From: Candidatus Defluviibacillus avedoerensis
Lineage (GTDB): Bacteria; Pseudomonadota; Gammaproteobacteria; Burkholderiales; Burkholderiaceae_C
Assembly: GCA_016703665.1 (NCBI GenBank)
Contig: JADJBS010000020.1
Coordinates: forward strand, 744,001-808,000
DNA length: 64,000 bases
Direction of reading: 5' to 3'
The notes below the pieces were generated by a model. That model searched no databases and was not told where the DNA came from. It saw only the letters and a list, made by a program, of their open reading frames with translations. Below, in pieces: positions 55,970-64,000 of this stretch. Every line of letters starts with the position of its first letter. The first letter of the stretch is position 1. Position numbers and translations under genes: made by a program.

Positions 55970-58900
55970 ATGGCCGAGCGACAGCTGATGAAGCGGACCC
56001 GGTTTCTACTGCTGTTCTTCGTTCCCGTTGCGATGGCACTTCTGTGCGGCACGGCGTTCAATTTCCTCATTGAATACAAGCTGCGTCTGGAAAGAGCTTT
56101 ACTCGACAAAGAGCAGAGGACTCACCTGCAAATTGCGCTTGACGCTTCGACCATCAGCTTTCAATCGCTCATGGTTCAGCGCGATCTGACCTTTGCGCTG
56201 AGCCAGGCAAAGGCGGTTTGATAGGGGATGCAGAGATCTACAAGCTGCACTCGCAGATTGTGGACAGGCTGGCGAATTTTGAACAAAGACTGGGCCAGTT
56301 GGTCATTGACGAGGACGCTGACCGAACGGGTATCAAGCTGGAGGTGCCATCCCAGGCCTTTGCAGAGTTCAAGCAATTTGTGTTGATGAGCACTGACATG
56401 GCAGCCATTGACCCATCGCTGGCCAACCAGTACCTGGCCAAGGCCAGCGAGCCCTACTCGGCGTTTGCGATGCAACTGCACAAGATTGACGAGGTGATGA
56501 CCCAGCATGCGCTGACCCGCCACATTGAAGTGGGTCGAGAACTCTCTGCATTTGGTGACCGCATGAGGGCGTTGGGCCTGCTCGGCACGTTGGGGCTGAT
56601 TGCTCTCTGGCTGTTCATTGCCAATCGCCTTGCCCGACGCCTTGATATGCTCAGCGCCAGTCTGGTGGCCCTTGCTGCGAACGACGACCAGACGCTCGCA
56701 CCGCTGTTTGCCCAGGTTAACATCATGGCAGCACAGCAGGGTTCGCTGTTAGGTGACATGGCGATGGCTGTCATGGCCTTCAGGCAGACCCGTGAGGATC
56801 GCAGAACAGTACAGGCCGCACTGGTGGCAGAGCGCGAGCACCTGGATGCGCTGATACAGGGCATGCCTGACCTCGTCTGGCTCAAGGACAGTGAGGGAAA
56901 GTACCAAATCTTCAATCAGCGCTTTTTTGCAACAGGCCGGCAAGGCAGTTGAAGCGCTGCGCGGGCTGACCGATGCCGATTTGTTCAGCCCGGATGAAGC
57001 AAATCTGTACCGCGATGGCGACAAGGCCGCCATCGAAACGGGGCGCTTCACCTTGCCACCCCACTGGCGGCAATTTGCCGATGGTCACCTGGAATTGATC
57101 ACGGCCATCAAGACGCCTATTTATGGACCCGACGGCGAGTTATGGGGCGTGCTGGGCGTAGGGCGTGACATCACAGATCTGCAATTGGCGCAGGATGCCC
57201 TTCGCGAACAGGAGCAGCAGTTCTCGATGATCGTCAGCCAGGCTCCCATCGGTATCCTGCTGGTGGACCGCCAGACGCTTGGGTTTCTGAGCTTCAATGA
57301 TGCTGCCTGCGACGCGCTGGGTTACACCAGGGCAGAATTTTCTGAACTCACCGTTTACGACCTTCAGGTCAAAATGACGGGGACAGAGGTAGATGTCCGC
57401 ATTGAAGAGATCATTGACCAAGGCGGCATGGAGTTTGAAAACCAGCGTCGTACCAAGCAGGGGGAGTTACGGGACTTCTGGATTTCAATGCGTCCGCTCA
57501 CTCTGAAGGGTAGAGAATGTCTGACAGGTATCTGGATAGACATCACAGATCGCAAGCGCAACGAACGCGACCTTCAACGCTACCGTAGCGATCTGGAGCA
57601 GCTCGTGGCCGAGCGCACGGTCCGCCTGGAAGAAGCCACGCGGGACCTGTCACGGCAGGCAGTCGAACTGGAGTCAGCCAATGGGGAGCTGCGTGCTATT
57701 TTTGACTGCGCCACGGTTGGCATCGTGATCATCAAAGACCGCAAGATCCTGCGCTGCAACCGGAAACTGGACGACCTGTTTGGCTTTCCCGAAGGGGGAA
57801 TGGTCAATCAGTACACCCGGGCATGGTATGGCAGTGACGCGGAGTATGAATCACAAGGCAGCGACCAAGTCTACAAATCCATCTCGGCAGGCAATGTCTA
57901 CCACTATTCACAGGAGCTTTACCGCCGCGATGGCACGCGCTTCTGGGCGCGGCTGACTGCCGCGAGGATTGACACCATCGAAGTCAAGGATGCGGTCATC
58001 TGCATTGTGGAAGATGTCACTGAGGAACACCGCGTTGCGGCAGAGCTGAAGCTGGCCAAAGACATGGCTGAAAGCGCCAACCGGGCCAAGAGCTCTTTCC
58101 TGGCCAACATGAGCCATGAAATACGTACGCCCATGAACGCCATCATCGGGTTGGCACACCTGATCCGACGCGATCCGCTGAGCGACAGGCAAACCCATCA
58201 GCTCGACAAAGTAGCGGCTGCTGCCATGCATTTGTTGGCGGTGATCAACGATATCCTGGATTTTTCAAAAATTGAAGCAGGCAAGATGACGCTTGACCCG
58301 ACAGACTTTCAGCTGGAGAGAGTCGTATCCAACGTGTTTGCCTTGATTGCAGACAAGGCAGAGGACAAGAACCTGGAACTGATCGCAGAAATCGCCAACG
58401 TGCCCCAGGTTCTGCATGGAGATGGTGTGCGGCTGGGGCAGGTACTGCTGAACTTTGCGAGCAATGCCGTCAAGTTCACCGACAGTGGGAGCGTGCAGCT
58501 TCGCTGCTCCGAGACCCGCAGTGAGGGTGGTGTTCACTGGCTGAAATTTGAAGTCCGCGACACAGGTATTGGCTTGACCGAGGAACAACAATCCAGGCTC
58601 TTTGCTGCCTTCCAGCAGGCAGATGTTTCTACCACGCGCGTGTATGGCGGCACAGGATTGGGGCTGGCTATTTCCCGGCGGCTGGCTGACCTGATGGGGG
58701 GCCATGTGGGTGTGGAAAGCCGGCCAGGCAAAGGCAGCACCTTCTGGCTGGAGGCCCCCTTTGGCATTGGCGTGAACCCGGCGGGTGCTGGCGAAGAACT
58801 GCTCCCCCCTCGTACCCGTGTGCTGGTACTCGACGACATGGAGGAAGCGCGTGAAACCCTTGCCGACATGCTCGTTGCGCTCGGCGCGCGTGCAGACAAA

Positions 58901-60271
58901 GTGGCGTCAGGCACCGAAGCGCTTCAGCAGGTTGCCAGCGCTGACGCAGATGGTGACCCTTACCAGATGGTGTTTTCAGACTGGCAGATGCCAGGGCTAA
59001 ATGGCACAGAGACCTGTGAGCGCATCCGGCAGCTACCGCTGCGCATGCAGCCGGTGTGCATTCTGGTCAGCGGGAGCAGTGGCTGCCCTCGAGAGGACCA
59101 GGAGCACAGCACGTTTTCAGCCTTCATCGCCAAACCGGTGTTGCCTGCCATGCTGGCAAATACCATTGCCCGAACATCTGGCTTGGCCAGAACCAGTACC
59201 TTGGTGGATACCGGCAGGCAGGCCGTACCCAGTTTCGAGCCGGGACACCGTCTGCTGTTGGCAGAGGACAACCCCATGAACCAGGAGGTCGCCATCGAGT
59301 TGCTGTCGGACCTGGGCTTTGCGGTTGACCTGGCGCATGACGGTGCGCAGGCCGTAAGCCTGGCACAGCAGCACGCCTATGAGCTGATCTTGATGGACAT
59401 CCAGATGCCTGTCATGGACGGCCTTGAAGCCACCCGACAGATTCGCCAGATTCCCCTTCATCAGCTGACACCGGTATTGGCCATGACGGCCAACGCCTTT
59501 GCTGAAGACCGCGCTACCGCGCTCTCCGCGGGCATGAACGACCATGTGCCCAAACCGGTTGACCCCGCCCAGCTTTGTCATGCGCTGGCCAAATGGCTGC
59601 CAGATGCTGTTGCAGCGAACACCGAAACGCCAGTCGAGGCAATGCCAGCGAAATCAAATGACGAAGCCTTGCGCCAGCACCTGTCTCAAATCCCCACTTT
59701 GCACCTGGAATCCGGGCTTCGCTCCGTGCGCGGCAGTGCGCTCAAACTCGCTGACATGCTGTACCGGTTCGGCCGTGAACATGCCGATGACGTCACCACA
59801 ATCACCACCGACCTGCAACTGAACGACAAGACTTCTGCCCAACGTGGTGCCCATTCGCTCAAAGGGGTGGCTGGCCTTCTGGGCCTGGAGCAATTGCAGC
59901 AACTCGCGCAGCACACAGAGAGCGCAATCAAGTTTGACGCTGAGGGGGCCGACTTGAGGGCCTCGTTGAACAGGTTGGAGGCCGCACTTTCGCTTGCCTG
60001 CGAGGCCACCGATTCGCTGGCGGTGTTTCTGCCTTCCGACAAAGTTTTGCCTGAAAGCGAACTCGTGGTTCCTGCCGACCTTCAGGAAAAACTGCAGGCA
60101 TTGCGGAATTTGCTGGCGTCAGATGACCTGGACGCAACCGACACCTACAACGGCCTTCGAGCCGTCATCACGGCGCTGTACCCGGCCCAGGCGCAGCCCC
60201 TGCGCCGGGCGATTGACGAATTCGATTTCGTCGAGGCAAGGCAGCTGTTGGACCAAATCATCAAACACTGA
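55970..60271 (+). pseudogene. Hybrid sensor histidine kinase with PAS, two receiver and HPt domains (two frameshifts near the 5' end)
   Basis: The coding path is broken near 56215 and near 56935 and is then open to 60271, giving about 1430 residues in all. In order: a transmembrane helix, a periplasmic helical domain, a second helix (GLLGTLGLIALWLFIANR), three PAS modules and HisKA with FLANMSHEIRTPMNAIIG. ATPase motifs GDGVRLGQVLLNFASNAVKF and GGTGLGLAIS follow. The two receivers have FSDWQMPG and LMDIQMPVMDG, and the C-terminal HPt has AHSLKGVAGLLG. It is a phosphorelay protein; the HD-GYP regulator upstream is a candidate target. Confidence 0.92.
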
Positions 60272-60384
60272 AACATTCCGAAACAAAGCGATACCGCGCG
60301 GTGATGAAACTCTGACCCACCGACGGCACCATTACATCCATGTTCAACAAGCCCATCACACCAGGGCACTGAAAGGAAGATGAA

Positions 60385-60855
60385 ATGAAACGCTGGATCA
60401 AACGCACCCTCTTTGGCCTCTTTGGCGCTACGCTGATCATTGGCTCATTGAGCGCATGCAGTGGCCACCATGGCCATCAAGGCTGGAACATGAGCGCTGA
60501 AGATCAGGCCAAGTTCAAAACCAAAATGGTGGACCGGATCAGTGGCAAGCTGGACCTGAACGAAGACCAGAAAAAACGGCTGGTTGTGGTGGCCGACAAA
60601 ATGCAGGAGCAACGCCTGGCCCTGATGGGCAAATCCACAGACCCACGTGCCGATTTGCAGGCTCTGATTGCAGGCCCCAAGTTTGACGTGGAAAAAGCGC
60701 AGGGCCTGATCAATGACAAGGCAGGTGCGGTCACCGCCAAAAGCCCCGAAGTGCTTGCCGCATTTGGGGACTTTTACGACCACCTGACGCCCGAGCAGCA
60801 AACCAAAGTTCGCGACTTCATGAACAGGCGCCGTGGCTGGGGCAACCGGGGCTGA
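60385..60855 (+). CDS. Spy/CpxP-like periplasmic lipoprotein
   Basis: The 156-residue protein has a lipobox (IGSLSAC) after a hydrophobic N-terminus, then a His/Gly patch SGHHGHQGW. The helical domain has DLNEDQKKRLVVVADKM and LTPEQQTKVRDF, the LTxxQ motif of Spy/CpxP chaperones. These bind unfolded periplasmic proteins or restrain a sensor kinase. AAGGAAG precedes the ATG. It lies just upstream of a two-component pair, as cpxP does near cpxRA. Confidence 0.88.
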   Translation: MKRWIKRTLFGLFGATLIIGSLSACSGHHGHQGWNMSAEDQAKFKTKMVDRISGKLDLNEDQKKRLVVVADKMQEQRLALMGKSTDPRADLQALIAGPKFDVEKAQGLINDKAGAVTAKSPEVLAAFGDFYDHLTPEQQTKVRDFMNRRRGWGNRG

Positions 60856-60889
60856 CACTGACACGGCCACGACGAGTTGACCTGGACGA

Positions 60890-60913
60890 GGGCACCCTGC
60901 TGACAGGGTGCCC
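60890..60913. promoter_or_regulatory. Perfect inverted repeat upstream of the response regulator
   Basis: GGGCACCCTG and CAGGGTGCCC form a 10-bp stem with a CTGA loop, with no T-run on either strand. It ends 12 bases before the response regulator start. It may be an operator, an RNA stem controlling expression, or a pause/processing site between the lipoprotein and regulator genes. Confidence 0.6.
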
Positions 60914-60925
60914 AGGCCGTGGACA

Positions 60926-61639
60926 ATGCTGACCATGCCACGCATTCTGCTCATTGACGACGACGACCAGTTGGGACCGCCCCTGGCCACCTACTTTGCC
61001 CGCTTTGAGCTGCAACTGGTGCAGGCCACAAGGCCCAGCGCGGGTTTGGCCTTGTTGCGCCAGGGCGGCTTTGATGCGGCCATTCTGGACGTGATGCTGC
61101 CCGAGATGGACGGCTTTGAGTTGTGCCGCACCCTGCGCAAAGAAAGCGACATCCCGGTTCTGATGCTGACTGCACGCGGTGACGTGATGGACCGCGTGGT
61201 GGGGCTGGAGTTGGGCGCTGACGACTACCTGCCCAAACCCTTTGAGCCGCGTGAACTGGTGGCCCGAATTCAGACCGTGCTGCGCAGACGCGTGGCAACG
61301 CCCAAGGTCAACACGGATGACACGCTGCGCTTTGAGGGCTTGCAAGTTGACCCAGTGACACGCTCAGTGCAGTGCCTGGGCAAAGCGGTGGACCTGACCA
61401 GCACCGAATTTGACCTGCTCTACATGCTGGCACGTGAGCGTGGCAAGGTGTTCAGCCGGGACGATATCCTGAACCAGCTGCGTGGTCACGAGGCCGACCT
61501 GTTCACCCGCGCGGTGGACATTGTGATCAGCCGCCTGCGCAAAAAGCTGGAGCCGCTGGACCCGATCAAGACCTTGCGAAATGCGGGCTATTCGCTGGCC
61601 CTGCCCTATGCCTCTGACGCCCATGCACCCCAAAATTAG
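60926..61639 (+). CDS. OmpR/RstA-type response regulator
   Basis: The 237-residue protein has a receiver domain (RILLIDDDDQLGPPLATYF; LDVMLPEMDGFEL with the phospho-acceptor; GADDYLPKPFEPRELVARI). A winged-helix domain follows, with LTSTEFDLLYMLARERGKVFSRDDIL and RAVDIVISRLRKKLEP. The start could be ATG 60926 or ATG 60935; a GTG at 60908 lies in the inverted repeat. It overlaps the histidine kinase gene and likely regulates the Spy-like gene in front of it. Confidence 0.93.
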   Translation: MLTMPRILLIDDDDQLGPPLATYFARFELQLVQATRPSAGLALLRQGGFDAAILDVMLPEMDGFELCRTLRKESDIPVLMLTARGDVMDRVVGLELGADDYLPKPFEPRELVARIQTVLRRRVATPKVNTDDTLRFEGLQVDPVTRSVQCLGKAVDLTSTEFDLLYMLARERGKVFSRDDILNQLRGHEADLFTRAVDIVISRLRKKLEPLDPIKTLRNAGYSLALPYASDAHAPQN

Positions 61640-63017
61640 GCAGCGCTGGCACCAGCGCGCACGCCAGCGCATCAGCCACTCGTTGCGAGCCCGGCTGGTG
61701 CTGGTGTTCCTGCTGCTGGCACTGGCCATGGTGGCCATTTTTCTGGGTGGCATGCAACGTGCCCTGAGCGTGGGCTGGCGCGAAGCAGCTCGGCCCTTGA
61801 TCGCAGACTATGTGGACCGCATCGCCGCCGACATCACGGCCAACATGAGCGCACCACCGAGCATTGAACGCGCCTTGGCCTTGACCGAGAAATTGCCCAT
61901 CAGCGTGCGCATCAGTGGCCCACTGGTCAACTGGCGTAGCACGGTGCCGTCGGTCGAGGAAACCTACTACCGCGAAGAAAACGACAGTTACAGCGACAGC
62001 AAGGGCTGGCGCCGTGCCGAAGCCAGGCTGCTGGAACGCAGCACGGCAGATGGCCACAAGATTGTGCTGGGCCTGAGCCTTCAGAACTGGCATGACCGAC
62101 CGCGCTCTGTCGGTTGGGTCACCCTGGCCTTGCTGCTGGGGCTGACCGCTGCGGCCTACACCTATGTTCGTCGCCTGTTGCGCCCGCTGGACGATATCCG
62201 TGACGGTGCTCTGCGCTATGGCTCGGGCAATTTCGGGACACCCATTCCGATTCGCAGGCAAGACGAGCTGGGTCAACTGGCCATCAACGTCAACACCATG
62301 GCCACGGACATCCACCAGATGCTGGAGGCTAAAAGAGGCCTGTTGCTGGCGATCAGCCATGAACTGCGCAGCCCCTTGACCCGTGCGCGGCTCAACGCAG
62401 AACTTCTGCCAGATACCGATGCCGTCACGCCCCAGCGAGAGGCGCTGCTGCGCGACCTGAATGAAATGCGGGATTTGATCACCGATTTGCTCGAGAGCGA
62501 GCGGCTGGGCGCAGGCCATTCGGCCTTGCAAACCGAGCCGACCGATCTGGCTGCTTTGGTACGGGAAGTCGCGACAGCGCTGTCTCCCAACACGGGTATC
62601 CAACTGGAGCTCAGCCCCAAGCTGCCAGTGCTGGACTTGGACCGCACCCGCATGCGGCTGGTGGTACGCAACCTGATCAGCAATGCCTTGCGCCATGGCG
62701 CAGAAGCAGAACAGGCACCCCACATCAGGCTGAAGGCAACCCAACATCAGGTCTTGTTGACAGTGCGCGATCACGGTTGCGGGGTGGACGAGGCAGCGTT
62801 GCCGCATCTGGCCGAGCCGTTTTACCGGCCTGACAGTGCGCGAACACGTGCCAGTGGCGGTGTGGGGCTGGGCCTGCACCTGTGCAAACTGGTCGCATTG
62901 GCTCACGGGGGTACACTGACTTTGCGTAATGCATCGCCTGGTCTGGAGGTACAGATCAGTCTGCCAATAAACGCATCAGCAACCCCACAGTCCGGTCACA
63001 CAAAGGCCGTATCATGA
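61608..63017 (+). CDS. Two-component sensor histidine kinase
   Basis: The protein of about 469 residues has two membrane helices (LVLVFLLLALAMVAIFLG and SVGWVTLALLLGLTAAAYTYV) around a periplasmic sensor domain. A HAMP segment, HisKA with LLLAISHELRSPLTRARLN, and ATPase motifs RLVVRNLISNALRHG and GGVGLGLHLC follow. Starts at 61608 and 61623 both overlap the regulator gene by under 35 bases. It is the partner of that regulator. Confidence 0.93.
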   Translation: MPLTPMHPKIRQRWHQRARQRISHSLRARLVLVFLLLALAMVAIFLGGMQRALSVGWREAARPLIADYVDRIAADITANMSAPPSIERALALTEKLPISVRISGPLVNWRSTVPSVEETYYREENDSYSDSKGWRRAEARLLERSTADGHKIVLGLSLQNWHDRPRSVGWVTLALLLGLTAAAYTYVRRLLRPLDDIRDGALRYGSGNFGTPIPIRRQDELGQLAINVNTMATDIHQMLEAKRGLLLAISHELRSPLTRARLNAELLPDTDAVTPQREALLRDLNEMRDLITDLLESERLGAGHSALQTEPTDLAALVREVATALSPNTGIQLELSPKLPVLDLDRTRMRLVVRNLISNALRHGAEAEQAPHIRLKATQHQVLLTVRDHGCGVDEAALPHLAEPFYRPDSARTRASGGVGLGLHLCKLVALAHGGTLTLRNASPGLEVQISLPINASATPQSGHTKAVS

Positions 63018-63023
63018 CTGTCC

Positions 63024-63635
63024 ATGCTTGCCAAGATATTTGGGTTCCTGCTGCTGGGTTTTGTCCGCGCACTGACGGGTGCGCAGGCCCGCTGGCATGG
63101 ATGCCCGCCAAAGGCTGAGCAGCGGATTTACTTTGCCAACCACCAAAGCCACGCTGACCTGGTGATGATCTGGGCTGCATTGCCCGAAGAGCTGCGCGGC
63201 ATCACACGCCCGATAGCCGCCAAAGATTACTGGACAGCATCCCCCTTCAAGCAGTGGATCACCACCGAGGTGTTTCACGCGGTGTATGTGGACCGTCAGC
63301 GCGTAGGCGACGCCGACCCCCTGGAACCCTTGATGGAGGCCCTGGGCCAGGGAGACTCCATCATCCTTTTCCCCGAAGGCACACGGGGGCACGCAGATGA
63401 ACCGCAGGATTTCAAGGCCGGGCTCTATAACCTGGCGCTGAAGTTCCCCCACGTGGTGTTGGTGCCCGCCTGGATCAACAACATCCAGCGCGTCATGCCC
63501 AAGGGCGAAGTGGTGCCCGTTCCCTTGTTGTGCTCGGTCACCTTTGGCACGCCTATGCAGTTGTTGCCAGGCGAAGAGCGAAAAGCCTTTTTGGCCCGGG
63601 CACGGGATGCAGTGATCGCACTGAGAGAGGTTTAG
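63024..63635 (+). CDS. 1-acyl-sn-glycerol-3-phosphate acyltransferase family protein
   Basis: The 203-residue protein has the acyltransferase motif NHQSHAD (HX4D, near residue 39) and FPEGTRG (near 117). It lacks an evident long C-terminal extension. It would acylate lysophosphatidate, and the next gene is the CDP-diacylglycerol synthase of the same pathway, seven bases away. Confidence 0.92.
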   Translation: MLAKIFGFLLLGFVRALTGAQARWHGCPPKAEQRIYFANHQSHADLVMIWAALPEELRGITRPIAAKDYWTASPFKQWITTEVFHAVYVDRQRVGDADPLEPLMEALGQGDSIILFPEGTRGHADEPQDFKAGLYNLALKFPHVVLVPAWINNIQRVMPKGEVVPVPLLCSVTFGTPMQLLPGEERKAFLARARDAVIALREV

Positions 63636-63641
63636 GCGCAT

Positions 63642-64000
63642 ATGAACCAATACCTTTTGCACATGACGGTATCTCAGCAGGTCGGTGCCCTTTTCATACT
63701 GGTATTTGGTGCTTTGTTGATCGCCAGTGTCACTGTGTTTGTGCTGTCGATCCGTGAATTTGAGGAGGGAGACCCTGTCGGCGTAGCCCACCGTCAAGCC
63801 CTGAAAGAATACAACAGCGTACTCAATGCCTCCTGGCTGATGATGGGGGTGTTCTGGGTGGCCTGGGCGGCGGGGGACACGGTGGCCACCGTGCTGTTCG
63901 GTCTGGTCGCATTTTTTACACTGCGCGAATTCATCACGCTCTCGCCGACCCGGCGTGGCGACCACCGCAGCCTGCTGCTGGCATTTTTCGTGGTGCTGCC
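63642..64000 (+). CDS. cdsA: Phosphatidate cytidylyltransferase (partial, 3' end outside window)
   Basis: The frame from ATG 63642 is open to the window edge (119 codons). It starts MNQYLLHMTVSQQVGALFILVFG and has membrane helices with VAFFTLREFITLSPTRRGDHR, a block typical of CdsA-like proteins of proteobacteria. The catalytic C-terminal signature is beyond the window. It makes CDP-diacylglycerol from phosphatidate and CTP. Confidence 0.85.
   Translation, partial: MNQYLLHMTVSQQVGALFILVFGALLIASVTVFVLSIREFEEGDPVGVAHRQALKEYNSVLNASWLMMGVFWVAWAAGDTVATVLFGLVAFFTLREFITLSPTRRGDHRSLLLAFFVVL

Noticed and set aside
45050..56940. Genuine pseudogene island or programmed frameshifting
   Set aside because: Too many unrelated essential-type genes are hit at scattered places with motifs kept; no common slippery site or downstream stem repeats between breaks.
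61566..62906. 446-codon minus-strand open frame opposite the histidine kinase gene
   Set aside because: Length alone suggested a gene, but the plus strand has all kinase motifs and the antisense protein has none.

Overview
The window reads as chromosomal DNA of a betaproteobacterium, most likely a member of the Comamonadaceae (Burkholderiales). The reasons are two orphan Bug-type (TctC) binding proteins, a trimeric Burkholderiales-type porin, a cytochrome oxidase/heme A/Sco/Surf1 block that runs into rpoH, and the gene order exoribonuclease - tonB-like - aroE - mtgA. The family assignment is inference; no rRNA gene is present. I saw no tRNA, IS element, prophage or CRISPR array.

Layout. 1-4114 (minus): the FAD and molybdopterin subunits of a xanthine-dehydrogenase-family hydroxylase and a Bug binding protein, divergent from an IclR regulator (4261). 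5239-16158 (plus): a catabolic unit with an SsuABC-like ABC importer, two short-chain dehydrogenases, an alpha/beta hydrolase, a second IclR regulator, a ThDP-dependent 2-oxoacid decarboxylase-like enzyme (frameshifted as read), an aspartate-dehydrogenase-family enzyme, an aldehyde dehydrogenase and another Bug protein. 16380-21275 (minus): a porin, then a Rieske oxygenase operon (reductase, oxygenase, small helper, VOC dioxygenase, cupin) behind a good sigma70-like promoter. 21408-24929: an ene-reductase, a PNPOx-like protein, a LysR regulator and a divergent LigB-type dioxygenase. The substrates of this catabolic region cannot be read from the sequence.

25264-36361 is the respiratory block. 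rpoH sits behind a perfect CIRCE element. It is followed, on the opposite strand, by SCO1, ctaB, ctaA, a thioredoxin-like membrane protein, SURF1, coxC, ctaG, a small membrane protein, coxA, coxB, a stand-alone COX2-type transmembrane hairpin and DUF2244. CoxA keeps the metal ligands and D-channel entrance but lacks the K-channel lysine and threonine. This and the hairpin protein are the most unusual features of the window.

36469-44777 is housekeeping: methyltransferase, ComF, TrmL, MaoC-like, ParA, KefF/KefC-like, DinB and an enoyl-CoA hydratase. From about 45.05 to 56.94 kb every gene is broken by small indels, yet motifs and gene order are intact: Mrr-like nuclease, GGDEF/EAL protein, diheme peroxidase, RNB nuclease, TonB-like, AroE, MtgA, HD-GYP regulator, histidine phosphatase and the N-terminus of a hybrid kinase. 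This looks like a low-quality stretch of sequence rather than decay. The end (60.4-64 kb) is clean and carries a Spy-like lipoprotein, an OmpR/HK two-component pair, a PlsC-like acyltransferase and the start of cdsA.
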